From NCBI GenBank assembly GCA_023382595.1, contig JAHDWB010000004.1, positions 186,001-250,000 on the forward strand: DNA of 64,000 nt. Direction: 5' to 3'. Numbering within the stretch: position 1 is the first letter of the stretch; every line of letters starts with the position of its first letter. The notes beneath the pieces are model-generated. The model made no database searches. It was not told the origin of the DNA and saw nothing but the letters and a program-made list of their open reading frames with translations. The stretch is from Anaerolineales bacterium (GTDB lineage: Bacteria; Chloroflexota; Anaerolineae; Anaerolineales; Villigracilaceae). The translations under genes were made by a program, and so were the position numbers. Positions 1 to 9,380 of this stretch are shown in pieces.

Positions 1-3000
1 CCCGCTTTTTGGCGGATGCGCTTCGCGAGTTCCAGACCGTCCATTTCCGGCATGTGCATGTCGAGGATGGCGATGTCGAAAGTTTCGCCGTTCTCGATCC
101 ATTCGAGCGCGGTGAGCGGCGATTCCGTATCTTGCGGTGTCATGCCCCATTTGGCGGTCTGCATGTTGAGGATGTAGCGGTTGGTCGCGTTATCGTCCAC
201 GATGAGCACGCGCTTCTGTTTGAGTTCAGGCTGGACGCCCGCGTACTCGCGCTTTTGTGCGGGTGGCAGGTCTGCGATTTCGGTGTGGATGGTGAAGAGG
301 AAGGTCGAGCCTTTGCCCAAGCCTTCGCTGGTCGCCCACATCCCGCCGCCCATCATTTCCGCCAGCCGCTTGCTGATGGCAAGCCCCAAGCCTGTGCCCC
401 CGTATTTGCGCGTGGTGGATGAATCGGCTTGCGAGAAGGATTGGAAAAGCCTGCTCATACCCGTGTGGCTCAGCCCGATGCCTGTATCACGCACGGAAAA
501 GGTTAGCGTGACCTTCTTCTTTGCGCCTCCGTTCCTGTGCTGTTGGCTGGATACGGTCAATACGACCTCGCCCTTGTCTGTGAATTTGACGGAGTTGCTC
601 AACAGGTTGGTGATGATCTGGCGCAGGCGGGTGGTATCTCCCATGACAGCGGGCGGCACATCGCCGTCGAAGATGTAGGCGATGTCGATGCCTTTTTCGA
701 CGGCGCGCGCCGTGACCAGGTCCAGCGCGGATTCGACGCATTCGCGCAGGTCGAACGGCTGGGATTCGATGTCCATGCGCCCCGCTTCGATCTTGGAGAA
801 ATCCAGAATATCGTTGATGATGTCGAGCAGTGCATCGCCCGAACTGCGGATGGTTTCCACATAATCGCGTTGTTCGTCGCTGAGGTCGGTGTCGAGCAAA
901 AGTCCGCTCATGCCGATGACCGCGTTCATCGGCGTGCGGATCTCGTGACTCATGGTGGCGAGGAAGGCGCTTTTTGCTTCATTTGCTTTTTCGGCGGCGG
1001 AGCGGGCAGAGCGGGCTTCCTCGAACAGGCGCGCATTTTGAATGGCGGTCGCCGTGCTGGATGCGATCGCCTCCATGAGTTTGACGATGGATGGAGGATA
1101 AGCGTTCTCGCGGTCGAAGTTTTGGATGGTCAAGCCGCCGATGAGTTCCCTGCCGACCACCATTGGAACCATGATCGCGGATTTTGGAATTTCGTTCGAG
1201 GCGGTCATGCGCGAGCCGAGCTTTTTCCACAGGATTGGCGATTGGCGGTTGATGACGAGCGTTTTTCCCTGCAGGGAGGCATGTAGGGTGAAATCGTCGA
1301 GCAGGAAGGGCGGGAACTGGACACGCTCGTTCTTTTTCGTGACGTAATGCGCGGTGATGGTTTTTGTGAACGGGTCATACAAGCCGATGCCGATGTTGTC
1401 TTCCCTGACCAGTTCGCGCAATTTGTCGCCCACTTTTTCGATGATGGTCTGCACATCGGGCTGCTGGGTCAATGCCTGAGAGACACTGTTCAAGATCTCC
1501 AACTCGGCGGCGCGCTGTTTGGTTTCCAGAAGCAGGCGCTGGGTTTCGTCAAAGAGGCGGGCGTTCTCGATGGTGACACTGATCGAGTTTGCGATGATGG
1601 TCAGCAGGCGGACATCCGATTCGCTGAACGCATCCTCCCGCTCCAGATTTTGCAGGGAGATCACGCCTTTGACCTCGTCGCCGATCATCATCGGGACCCA
1701 TAAGCCGGATCTGACCACCACACCTTCATCCTCCGGGTCGTCCACGCCGAGGTTTACGGACTGGAACTTTCTGGAATACTCATCGAAATCGCGGTTGACC
1801 AGCATGAGCTGGCGCGTTTGGATGACATGTCCGCTGAAGCCGCGCGGGGGCAGGGGATCCTGATACAACCTTTCTCCATTTTCGATGATGTACGGATAAT
1901 GGGTCAGGTTCGTGCGTTTGTCGTAGATCGCCAGGACCAGGGTCTGGGCATCGAAGATTTCGCGGATCTTGTCGCCGGTTTTATCGTAAAGGGACTGGAT
2001 ATCCATTTTTGTATCCATCCCTGTCAGGATGTTGTTGATCAGGGACAGTTCTTCCGCGCGCTGGCGGGTTTCCTCCAGCAGGCTTTGGGACTCATCGAAG
2101 AGCCTTGCGTTTTGGATCGCGATCCCCATGCTTGCCGACAGTGTGGAAAGCAGGCGCACATCATTTTCATGAAAGGCGTGTTCGCGCTCGAAGTTCTGAA
2201 TGGACAGCGACCCTAAAACCTGATCCCCTGCAAGGATGGGAACGGCGATCATGGATTTTGGGAACGAGTCGCCTGCCAGAAGCGTGGAGCCGTATTTGCG
2301 CGCCATTTCATCAACATTCTCGTTGATGAAGATGATCTCACGGTTGCGGATCACGTATCCGGAGAAACCGGAGATCGGCTGTTTTTCAGGATATATACGC
2401 TCGCCCATCCAATGCATATAGGGGAAGGAAGCGGAGTCGGTTTCGGCTTCATAGTAGGAGATTACAACACCCTGTGTGTTGAAAATACCGCGTACTTTTT
2501 CGCCGACGAGTTCATAGATGGACTGCACATCCAGTTTGGATGACAATCCCTGCTGAACGCTGTTGATGATCTCCAGTTCATTCGCGCGCTGCTGGATCTC
2601 GTTGAAGAAATTGGCGTTCTGGATGGCAATTGCCGCCTGCAGGGATAGTTCTTCCAAAAAGCGCAGGTCAGCCACGGAGAAGGATTCCCCGCCTTCGCGC
2701 CAGACCGCCATCATGCCGTTGACTTTGCGTCCCGACAGCAGGGGAGCCACCAGGAGACGTTCGTTTCCCACCCGTGTTGTGCCGGGGATTTGCAGCGTGC
2801 GCGGATCGTTGTTCGTGTCGTTGATGAATTCCGCCCTGCCCAATGCTGCGAGAGATCCAATGATGCCTTCGCCGATCGTGATCGCATCCGCCATGATCTC
2901 CGCGGCAATATTTCCATGAGCGGCAATGGCACGCAGGGTCAACCCGTCTGGTTGGGGAAGGTAGATCGCGCTGCTGGAACCATTGAGCAGGTTGCGCGCA

Positions 3001-4742
3001 TGTGATGCGATCTTGTCCATGACGGCGGTGAGATTCAACGTGGCGGAAATGTCGCGTCCCACCTCGTTCAAGGCTGCGGACTCGCGCGCATGGCGGGATG
3101 TTTCCTCGAACAGACGCGAGTTTTCGATCACCACCGACGCCTGATCCGCGAACAACTGCAACAGGCGTACTTCGGAATCGGAGAATTTGCGCGGCTCGGA
3201 AAAGTGGATGTTCATCACGCCGACCACCCGCTTCTGGAATTTGAGCGGCAGACCGATCAGCGCGCCCTTCCAATTTGCGGATGTGCTGTGAAACAGTTGA
3301 TGCGCCTGCATATCCTCCACCAGAACGATCTCCCCGGTGGTTACGACAGTATTTGTCACGCCTCCCGGGCGCGGAGTCGCAACAGGCATATTCGTGATCT
3401 TGCCATGCGAAATGGCGGTTCCGAATTTAATTTCGTTGTTCTCGTAGATGAACAGGTTGATGTTCTCGATGCTCGGCATCAATGTGGATGTCCGCAGCAT
3501 GATGGAATCGAGGACTGTGGCATACTCAAGATTGGAAGACAGGTCGATGGTCGCTTTGCGGATCGCTTCCAGTTCGGCGTTGCGTTCTTCGGTCTCGCGG
3601 AGCAGGCGCTGGGTCTCGTTAAAGAGGCGCGCATTCTCGAGGGCGACGTTCATCGCATTGGCAAGCGTTTCCAACAGGCGGACATCGTTCTCAGAGAAAT
3701 AGTTCTCCTCCTCCATGTTCTGTAATGCCAGCCCAGTGACGACATCTCCCTGCAGGATGATCGGGACTGCCGCAAAGGACTTGGGCATGCCCCCCTGCAC
3801 CCGCCGAAAGTCGGGGAATTTTGATGCAAATTTTGTGAAGCCCTCGTTCACGACGAGCGGTTTTTTTGTCTTGAGAATTTGTTCGATGACGAATTTATGC
3901 GCGCCGGTGAATGGTCTGGGATCGACCTTCCAGGTTTTCCCATTTTCAAACATGTATTCGTAGTTGACCATGCGTGTGGTCAGGTTGGCGGTATAGATCG
4001 TAACGGATTGTACGTTGAATATCTCGCGTAGTTTTTCCCCCACCGATTCGAAAATGAGCGGAATATCCAGTTTTGAAGCGAGCGCTTCCTGCAGTGCGTT
4101 GATGACCGCCAGTTCCTTAACGCGCTGTTGTTCCGCTTGAAATAAACGCTGGGTTTCATTAAGCAGGCGCGCATTTTCCAATGCGGCGCTCAGCGAATTT
4201 GCCAAGGTTTGCAGCAGGTGTACATCCGATTGTTCGAAGGCATTCTCGCGCTCCATGTGCTGCAGAGAGATGATGCCTCGCACCTCGTCGCCTGTGATCA
4301 GCGGCACGAATAAGACCGACTTCGGCGTCAACGGTCCGTGGATGAGTTTCGCGCCGTGCTTTTGCATCTGCTCCCCGACACGCTCGTTGAACACGAACGT
4401 CTTTTTCATGCGCACCATCTTCTGCATGAGTTTGCTCATCGGCGCAGGGTCGAGGTGTTCACGTCCCTGTCGGTCGGTGTAGTAATTGAAATACTGGGTC
4501 TTGCTCTTCAGGTCGAATGTGGCGATGATGGTGATCTGCGCATCGAACAGGTCACGGATTCTGTCCCCTACAAGGTCATAGATCTCCAGCAGTTCCATCC
4601 TGGAGGCAAGCCCGTCCTGCACGCTCTGGATGAGCGCCAGTTCCGCCTCGCGTTGCTGCAACTGCTTCAGAAGTTTTTGCGCCGAAGCAGGCTTGCTCAC
4701 AGCCTTTTTCTTTTCGGGTAATTTGTCCGATTTTTTTACCAT
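1..4742 (-). CDS. Multi-GAF hybrid sensor histidine kinase (3' end outside window)
   Basis: A cytoplasmic hybrid sensor kinase of which 1580 residues are visible; the frame is open from the ATG at 4742 to the window edge. Seven consecutive GAF-type modules fill about residues 20-1230, most ending in a variant of '[13 protein letters not shown]' that forms a helical linker. Then comes a HisKA domain with SHEIRTPMN (phospho-acceptor His about 1266), an HATPase with the G1 motif DTGIGLS and G2 motif [13 protein letters not shown], and a receiver starting [13 protein letters not shown] whose acceptor Asp is in [10 protein letters not shown] (about 1561). I see no membrane segment or signal peptide, so sensing should be of internal or diffusible ligands. 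Further receiver or Hpt domains may lie beyond position 1. The ligand of each GAF is unknown. The next gene (4822) ends in the same direction with a terminator between them, so this gene is probably transcribed separately. Confidence 0.93.
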   Translation of the reverse strand, partial: MVKKSDKLPEKKKAVSKPASAQKLLKQLQQREAELALIQSVQDGLASRMELLEIYDLVGDRIRDLFDAQITIIATFDLKSKTQYFNYYTDRQGREHLDPAPMSKLMQKMVRMKKTFVFNERVGEQMQKHGAKLIHGPLTPKSVLFVPLITGDEVRGIISLQHMERENAFEQSDVHLLQTLANSLSAALENARLLNETQRLFQAEQQRVKELAVINALQEALASKLDIPLIFESVGEKLREIFNVQSVTIYTANLTTRMVNYEYMFENGKTWKVDPRPFTGAHKFVIEQILKTKKPLVVNEGFTKFASKFPDFRRVQGGMPKSFAAVPIILQGDVVTGLALQNMEEENYFSENDVRLLETLANAMNVALENARLFNETQRLLRETEERNAELEAIRKATIDLSSNLEYATVLDSIMLRTSTLMPSIENINLFIYENNEIKFGTAISHGKITNMPVATPRPGGVTNTVVTTGEIVLVEDMQAHQLFHSTSANWKGALIGLPLKFQKRVVGVMNIHFSEPRKFSDSEVRLLQLFADQASVVIENSRLFEETSRHARESAALNEVGRDISATLNLTAVMDKIASHARNLLNGSSSAIYLPQPDGLTLRAIAAHGNIAAEIMADAITIGEGIIGSLAALGRAEFINDTNNDPRTLQIPGTTRVGNERLLVAPLLSGRKVNGMMAVWREGGESFSVADLRFLEELSLQAAIAIQNANFFNEIQQRANELEIINSVQQGLSSKLDVQSIYELVGEKVRGIFNTQGVVISYYEAETDSASFPYMHWMGERIYPEKQPISGFSGYVIRNREIIFINENVDEMARKYGSTLLAGDSFPKSMIAVPILAGDQVLGSLSIQNFEREHAFHENDVRLLSTLSASMGIAIQNARLFDESQSLLEETRQRAEELSLINNILTGMDTKMDIQSLYDKTGDKIREIFDAQTLVLAIYDKRTNLTHYPYIIENGERLYQDPLPPRGFSGHVIQTRQLMLVNRDFDEYSRKFQSVNLGVDDPEDEGVVVRSGLWVPMMIGDEVKGVISLQNLEREDAFSESDVRLLTIIANSISVTIENARLFDETQRLLLETKQRAAELEILNSVSQALTQQPDVQTIIEKVGDKLRELVREDNIGIGLYDPFTKTITAHYVTKKNERVQFPPFLLDDFTLHASLQGKTLVINRQSPILWKKLGSRMTASNEIPKSAIMVPMVVGRELIGGLTIQNFDRENAYPPSIVKLMEAIASSTATAIQNARLFEEARSARSAAEKANEAKSAFLATMSHEIRTPMNAVIGMSGLLLDTDLSDEQRDYVETIRSSGDALLDIINDILDFSKIEAGRMDIESQPFDLRECVESALDLVTARAVEKGIDIAYIFDGDVPPAVMGDTTRLRQIITNLLSNSVKFTDKGEVVLTVSSQQHRNGGAKKKVTLTFSVRDTGIGLSHTGMSRLFQSFSQADSSTTRKYGGTGLGLAISKRLAEMMGGGMWATSEGLGKGSTFLFTIHTEIADLPPAQKREYAGVQPELKQKRVLIVDDNATNRYILNMQTAKWGMTPQDTESPLTALEWIENGETFDIAILDMHMPEMDGLELAKRIRQKA

Positions 4743-4807
4743 GCAGCCTCAGGATATAAAAACGAAATTAGTTTACTACGGCTCGGGAAATCGTCAATGA
4801 TGTGGAT

Positions 4808-4832
4808 AAAAAAACAGGCGTTTATCGCCTGT
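4808..4832 (-). terminator. Rho-independent terminator overlapping the stop codon of the UroD-like gene
   Basis: Read on the minus strand, ACAGGCG-ATAAA-CGCCTGT forms a perfect 7-bp hairpin (4814-4832) followed directly by a run of seven T (4808-4814). The TAA of the UroD-like gene (4822-4824) is in the loop, so the last sense codons make one arm. It should end the methyl-transfer operon before the sensor kinase. Confidence 0.8.
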
Positions 4833-5811
4833 CTGTCATTATTTTGATATTTTCGATGGGCGTTCGGATGACCAGATCGCACCCGGGCCAGACTGCGTCC
4901 ACACCCGCCTCCTTCGCCCTTCGAACTGCTTCTGTTACCCCAGCCTCATCTCCCGCGGACAGTGTCCCTACGGGGTCGATATTGCCGAACAGAAGTGTGT
5001 CTTGTAGTGCAGTCCGCGCGGATTTCAAGTCTGCCATCTGATCCAGCGAGATCGCATCCGCGCCAGCCTGCGCCAGCAGGGACATGGCAGAGTCCGTTTT
5101 GCCGCACACTGAAAGCACGGTGGGGTGGGGCAACTCTCCCGTAAGTTTTTGAAGCGCAGGCAGGACGAAGGTCTCAAACGGCTTCGGTCCGATAAATCCT
5201 GGTGAGCCGCCCATCTCATGGATGGTGATGAAATCCGCTCCTGCTTCACGATACGCATTGCCGATATCCGCAAGGAAAGACGAAAGCCGAAGCAGCGCAT
5301 CCAAAACCATTTGCGGCTCGTTCTTCATCTCGCGGAAAAGATTTTGCGCCTTGCAAATGTAGATCATCAGCGTGTACGGACCGGGAATGATGCCCGAAAT
5401 GACTGCACGATCTCCAATATCTTTTTTTGCCAAACCAATTGCTTCGCAAATTAACTCGATCCGTCCCCGTTTCCAATCTCTAATCTCTAATTCTCTGATC
5501 TCTCTCGTGCTCTGAAACAATAATTTTTTTACCTGCGGAAATTGCATCTCCTCATCGTTGTAGAAGATCAAGTCCGCGCCGAGCGCCTCGGCGGGGGAGC
5601 ACAGATCCAACGGCAGCGCCGCGGAGGGCATGCCCGTCAACTTGAAGGTACTCGCCGCCGCGCGTGCCATCTTCCCTGCATCGTGATGGACTTCATGTAA
5701 AGATAAGCCCTCACTTGCCAGTCCTTCCGCCGTGATGTGAATCAACCCGCTGAACGCAGGTTGAGCATCAATTTTTTTGCCATGAAGAAGATCGAGAATT
5801 TTTTGACGCAT
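4822..5811 (-). CDS. Uroporphyrinogen decarboxylase-family methyltransferase (MtaA/MtbA-like)
   Basis: A 329-residue UroD-fold protein. The C-terminal signature WPGCDLVIRTPIENIKIM is characteristic of corrinoid-linked methylcobamide methyltransferases (MtaA/MtbA/CmuA type), not of heme-pathway HemE. These enzymes move a methyl group between a corrinoid protein and a thiol through a zinc site built from His-x-Cys and a distal Cys. Here the usual HxCG is SVCG (TVLSVCGKT), so the His is Ser while the Cys and the distal GC are kept. It is the last gene of a four-gene operon with a homocysteine methyltransferase-like protein and a RACo-type activator, which fits corrinoid chemistry. The methyl donor and acceptor cannot be read from sequence. 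The ATG at 5811 is used; the 43-bp gap upstream is mostly a palindromic repeat. Confidence 0.85.
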   Translation of the reverse strand: MRQKILDLLHGKKIDAQPAFSGLIHITAEGLASEGLSLHEVHHDAGKMARAAASTFKLTGMPSAALPLDLCSPAEALGADLIFYNDEEMQFPQVKKLLFQSTREIRELEIRDWKRGRIELICEAIGLAKKDIGDRAVISGIIPGPYTLMIYICKAQNLFREMKNEPQMVLDALLRLSSFLADIGNAYREAGADFITIHEMGGSPGFIGPKPFETFVLPALQKLTGELPHPTVLSVCGKTDSAMSLLAQAGADAISLDQMADLKSARTALQDTLLFGNIDPVGTLSAGDEAGVTEAVRRAKEAGVDAVWPGCDLVIRTPIENIKIMTDRR

Positions 5812-5819
5812 ATGAAACT

Positions 5820-5847
5820 GTAGGGGCGACGCACGCGTCGCCCCTAC
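5820..5847. repeat. GTAGGGGC-type palindromic repeat, copy 1
   Basis: A perfect 12-bp inverted repeat, GTAGGGGCGACG / CGTCGCCCCTAC, with a 4-nt loop, nine bases upstream of the UroD-like start. It shares its outer eight bases with the hairpin at 6744-6768, but the inner stem differs with paired changes. This looks like one family of dispersed palindromic elements. Confidence 0.8.
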
Positions 5848-5854
5848 TACATAA

Positions 5855-6733
5855 TTATTTTACTGCCTTCACGATCGCCGCAATATGCTCTGCCGTATTT
5901 CCGCAACATCCACCCACGACCTTCGCGCCCAACTCTACATACTTTTTGGAATACACTGCCATGTCTTCGGGACCCATGTCGTACACGCCTTGCTCAGTTT
6001 CCAAATCCATGTGCGGGACGCCCGCATTCGGCTTGACCCACAGCGGAACATCAGGCTTGGCGGTTTGATATTCCTTCACCACCGCTTCCATGTTGTCGAG
6101 CGTGTTGCCGCAGTTCGCGCCGACCATGACCGCGCCCATTTCACTGAATTTCTTGATGGCGTCCTTCGGCTTGACACCCATCATCGTGCGCGTGCCGCGG
6201 TCGTAACTGAATGAAACCACAATTGGCAGATCCGTCACGGAGCGTGCGCCTTCAAATGCGGCGGTCGTTTCTTCTACCGCGAACATCGTTTCGATCACTA
6301 GCAAGTCCACGCCGCCTTCGGCAAGCGCTTTGGCTTGCTCGGCAAAGGTCGCTTTGACATCTTCATACTCCAGCGGACCATACGGCTTGATGATTCCGCC
6401 GACGGGTCCCATCGAACCAGCCACCAGTCCATTGTTCAGTAAAGCGGCTTTGCGGGCGATTTCCGCCGCGCGTATGTTGACCTCAGGCGTGCGATCCTGA
6501 TACTTCGAGTCTTTCATGCGCATGCGAGTCCCACCGAAGGTACAGGTCAGGATGATGTCCGAACCAGCCTGGGCGAAGGAAGAAGCGAGCTTTAACAATG
6601 TATCAGGGTCGTCGATGATGAGATCCTCAGGCGGCTTGCCTGGTTTGAGTCCCATTTTCTGCAAATTCGAACCCGTTGCCCCATCCGCAACGAGAATTTC
6701 CCCGCCGTTCAATCGTTCTAGAAATTTGTTCAT
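5855..6733 (-). CDS. Homocysteine S-methyltransferase family protein
   Basis: A 292-residue single-domain (beta-alpha)8 methyltransferase of the BHMT/MetH N-terminal type. DGATGSNLQKMG at the N terminus, a GANCGN motif and a C-terminal GGCCGN supply the three zinc-binding cysteines of the family. It should bind homocysteine or a related thiol and accept a methyl group. With the UroD-like protein and the RACo-like activator beside it, the methyl group probably arrives through a corrinoid protein encoded elsewhere, because no B12-binding domain is present in this operon. The start at 6733 is supported by GGAGGG seven bases upstream. Betaine or S-methylmethionine as donor cannot be excluded. Confidence 0.9.
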   Translation of the reverse strand: MNKFLERLNGGEILVADGATGSNLQKMGLKPGKPPEDLIIDDPDTLLKLASSFAQAGSDIILTCTFGGTRMRMKDSKYQDRTPEVNIRAAEIARKAALLNNGLVAGSMGPVGGIIKPYGPLEYEDVKATFAEQAKALAEGGVDLLVIETMFAVEETTAAFEGARSVTDLPIVVSFSYDRGTRTMMGVKPKDAIKKFSEMGAVMVGANCGNTLDNMEAVVKEYQTAKPDVPLWVKPNAGVPHMDLETEQGVYDMGPEDMAVYSKKYVELGAKVVGGCCGNTAEHIAAIVKAVK

Positions 6734-6743
6734 TATGCCCTCC

Positions 6744-6768
6744 GTAGGGGCACGTATCGTGCCCCTAC
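6744..6768. repeat. GTAGGGGC-type palindromic repeat, copy 2
   Basis: A perfect 11-bp inverted repeat, GTAGGGGCACG / CGTGCCCCTAC, around TAT. It lies between the RACo-like gene and the methyltransferase gene, abutting the latter's Shine-Dalgarno sequence. The outer eight bases equal those of the 5820-5847 copy. Confidence 0.8.
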
Positions 6769-6775
6769 ATAAAAA

Positions 6776-8809
6776 TTATTTCATGAAATTTTTCGCCATC
6801 GGGTCCGCCTTGCGGTGCGGAATGAGATGCGCGATATGCGGGAACGGCTCGCTCATGTGCGGAAAACTCGTCGCCAGCATGAACTGATTTTGGAACTCAG
6901 GGTCGGTCGGCAGTTCGAAGCGTTCCACCTTGCGCGTGACCGTATCGATCTCGTTACGCTTCTCGATGTTCAAAAGCGCGATCCGCGCGCCGTCGCCCGC
7001 TGCGTTGCCAACCGCATACACATTGCTCAACTCGCAATCGGGGATCAGCCCGATCAGCATGGCTTTTTCTTTATTAATGAAACTGCCAAAGCCGCCAGCG
7101 AGAATGATTTTATCAGGGCTTTCCAAATTGCTGCGCTTCAACAGCGTCCGCGCCGCAGTGAAGAGTGCCGCCTTTGCCAATTGGATTTGGCGCACATCCT
7201 GCTGCGTAATTGGGATGTCTCGACCGATGGATGTTTCTTCCTTCCAGGCGATGACATACTCCCAACCTGACTCTCCCTCTCGAACGCGCTTCGTCTCTAA
7301 ATTCTTTTTGAACTTGCCGCGGGAATCAATGATCTCCGCCCGAAACAATTCCGCTACCGCGTCGATGATGGCGGAGCCACAAATCCCTTTGACGTGACCG
7401 ATGAACTCCGCATGATCCGTGTTCCATCCATCCACACCGATGACCTTATACTTCGGTTCGAGCGTCACTTCATCAATGTGGACTCGTTCCATCGCGCCAG
7501 GTGCGGCACGCATCCCATACTCGACGTGAGCGCCTTCCAACGCAGGTCCCGTCGGCGTGGACGTACACACCAAACGCTTGCGATTTCCAAGCACGAGTTC
7601 TGCGTTCGTGCCAATGTCAATGAGTAACCAGTTCTCATCCTGTTTGTGCGGTTCTTCTGCAAGGATGACCGCGCTCGTATCTGCACCAACAAAGGAAGCA
7701 ATGGTCGGCAGGATGTGAATATTCCCAGACGGATTAATATGCAAGCCCAACTCTCGCGCCTTGATATCTACCGAACTGTGAATTGTCGGCACAAACGGAG
7801 CCAGCCCCAAATCCTTCGGGTGTAAATTCAGCAAAACATGGTGCATGGTGGAATTTCCCACCAAGACCATCTCGTGGATTTCTTCCAATTTTACGTGCGC
7901 CGTCTTCACCGCCTGCTTCAACAACTTATTCAGCGTGGAAATGATCGCCCTGTGCAATTTCTCCAAACCGTCAGGCTGATCGATCGCATACTGAATACGG
8001 GACATGACATCCTCGCCGTACACGATCTGTGGATTCATCTCCGATTCCGAAGCAAGCACTTCGCCCGTGCGGAGATTGCACAAGTACAACGCCACCGTCG
8101 TCGAGCCGATGTCCACTGCGGCGCCGTAGCTTTCTTCGTGATAACCTGCTTGCACAGCGATGACTTCCTTATCTTCCCGCACCGTCACGGTCACATTCCA
8201 CTTCGATTCGCGCAAGGTCTTCGCCAGCGTCCTAAGACAGGCGTAATCGATTTCAAAATCATACCAACGCGGAAGGTTTTCCTCACTGCCGCGCACCAGT
8301 CCCATCGAAGTTTCCAAGCCCTTGGCGAGTCGTTCCCAATCCGCTATCGGACGTTCTAGTGTGGGCGGTGTCATCGAAACCAGATACTTGCGAATCGCAG
8401 GCTTGACTTCAATGGCGCGGTTGCTCGCACTCTTGCGGACGATCTGCTTGTTCCCGCGGCTTTCCTCAGGGACATTGATCAGCACATCACCGCAAATTTT
8501 TGCCTGACACGAGAGACGGACTTGCCCGATCTCCCAGCCTTTGTCTTTCAACAACTTGGGACGGCGTTCAAGATAGGCGCGTTCTTCCGTGCCGACAGGG
8601 GAGAGGTTCTCTTGGCTTGACTCGATGTTGTATTTCTCGAAGCGACCCGCTTCCACCAGAACCATGCACTTGCCACAGGTGGCATTCTCCGCGCAGATCG
8701 ACTCGATGTCCACGCCCAATTCACGCGCCGCCGAACGGACGGAGGTTCCCTCGTCCACCTGCCCGCGCCGACCCGAAGGCTGCAAAATAATGTTGTGTTT
8801 CTTTGTCAT
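6776..8809 (-). CDS. RACo-type corrinoid activation protein ([2Fe-2S] + ASKHA ATPase, DUF4445)
   Basis: About 677 residues from the ATG at 8809 (MTKKHNIILQPSG); a longer frame starts at 8830 but adds only seven residues without similarity. The N terminus is a plant-type [2Fe-2S] ferredoxin domain (CAENATCGKC and LSCQAK). A linker and a large ASKHA-fold part follow (GAAVDIGSTTVALYL, LLIDIGTNAELVLGN, ILAGGFGSFINK, AVGNAAGDGARIAL). Proteins of this family use ATP to reduce Co(II) corrinoid proteins that have been accidentally oxidised back to Co(I). It sits between a PF13769-type gene and two methyltransferase genes, so it is the repair component of the pathway. The gap to the next gene is 42 bp and holds a palindrome. 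Confidence 0.92.
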   Translation of the reverse strand: MTKKHNIILQPSGRRGQVDEGTSVRSAARELGVDIESICAENATCGKCMVLVEAGRFEKYNIESSQENLSPVGTEERAYLERRPKLLKDKGWEIGQVRLSCQAKICGDVLINVPEESRGNKQIVRKSASNRAIEVKPAIRKYLVSMTPPTLERPIADWERLAKGLETSMGLVRGSEENLPRWYDFEIDYACLRTLAKTLRESKWNVTVTVREDKEVIAVQAGYHEESYGAAVDIGSTTVALYLCNLRTGEVLASESEMNPQIVYGEDVMSRIQYAIDQPDGLEKLHRAIISTLNKLLKQAVKTAHVKLEEIHEMVLVGNSTMHHVLLNLHPKDLGLAPFVPTIHSSVDIKARELGLHINPSGNIHILPTIASFVGADTSAVILAEEPHKQDENWLLIDIGTNAELVLGNRKRLVCTSTPTGPALEGAHVEYGMRAAPGAMERVHIDEVTLEPKYKVIGVDGWNTDHAEFIGHVKGICGSAIIDAVAELFRAEIIDSRGKFKKNLETKRVREGESGWEYVIAWKEETSIGRDIPITQQDVRQIQLAKAALFTAARTLLKRSNLESPDKIILAGGFGSFINKEKAMLIGLIPDCELSNVYAVGNAAGDGARIALLNIEKRNEIDTVTRKVERFELPTDPEFQNQFMLATSFPHMSEPFPHIAHLIPHRKADPMAKNFMK

Positions 8810-8890
8810 AATGTATAAACCGCAAAGCATGCAAAGACCGCGAAAGAATTCTTTCCTCTTTCTTCTTTGTGAACTTCGTGTCCTTTATGT
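8810..8890. repeat. Intergenic repeat-like sequence with GAAAGAATTCTTTC palindrome
   Basis: The 81-bp gap contains a perfect 14-nt palindrome (8842-8855) flanked by CAAAG-rich short direct repeats. Similar 'CACAAAGGACACGAAGTTCACAAAG' style spacers are a frequent dispersed repeat type in environmental genomes. Whether this one is dispersed in this genome cannot be seen from one copy. Confidence 0.4.
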
Positions 8891-9172
8891 TTAATTTTCT
8901 CTTCGAGGAATCTCCACCTGCGCCGCTTCCGCTTCCAATTCTTCCAGCAGCGCCTCGGCAACTTCTTCAGCAGTCCCTTCTCGCTCGAGCCATGCGCCAC
9001 GTTTGTACTGCTTGGCATAATCCGTAGTGGACGTGGCGCCAATCGCCATCGCATATGCATCAATTTTATTTTGTACTTTTTGCGACAGTTCTTTCTTTAT
9101 CGTCTGTCCATCCGCTTCCACAGTGAACGATTGCGGAATATCCTTCCAATACATCACACGGTATTTTGTCAT
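8891..9172 (-). CDS. Small PF13769-type ('virulence factor' domain) protein
   Basis: A 93-residue soluble acidic protein (TKYRVMYWKDIPQSFTVEA at the N terminus, Glu-rich C terminus). It matches my memory of the family named 'virulence factor' (PF13769), small proteins that in Chloroflexota and some other bacteria sit next to RACo/methyltransferase genes; the name says nothing about function. It is the first gene of the four-gene operon, downstream of an AT-rich palindromic promoter region. A role as a partner or adaptor for methyl transfer is only an inference from context. Confidence 0.75.
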   Translation of the reverse strand: MTKYRVMYWKDIPQSFTVEADGQTIKKELSQKVQNKIDAYAMAIGATSTTDYAKQYKRGAWLEREGTAEEVAEALLEELEAEAAQVEIPRREN

Positions 9173-9181
9173 TGCGTATAG

Positions 9182-9209
9182 CCTCTCAAATTATATATAA
9201 TTTCTGAGG
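9182..9209. promoter_or_regulatory. AT-rich palindrome at the promoter of the methyl-transfer operon
   Basis: AAATTATATATAATTT (9188-9203) is a perfect 16-nt palindrome extended by CCTC/GAGG outer arms. On the minus strand it includes TATAAT about 20 bases upstream of the 9172 start, so it may be both the -10 element and a dimeric operator. No convincing -35 hexamer is visible. Confidence 0.45.
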
Positions 9210-9380
9210 GGAGATTCTACGGGATGATAGGTGGATGGTCAATGACAAAAACTCACAATTTTTTGGTTTCCCCAAACTCCAAAACCTTTTAACGCAAATG
9301 ATGCGAATGGACGGATATTGCGAATGATTCTATATTCGAGCCATTTGTACATTCGCGAAATTCGCGTTCCGAAAAGGCAT

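Noticed and set aside
9-2421. Plus-strand open frames opposite the sensor kinase
   Set aside because: The minus frame is continuous and encodes recognisable GAF, HisKA, HATPase and receiver motifs; the plus frames are shadows without family motifs.
4822-5811. HemE (true uroporphyrinogen decarboxylase)
   Set aside because: The C-terminal MtaA/MtbA-like signature, the absence of HemE N-terminal motifs and the methyl-transfer operon favour a methyltransferase.
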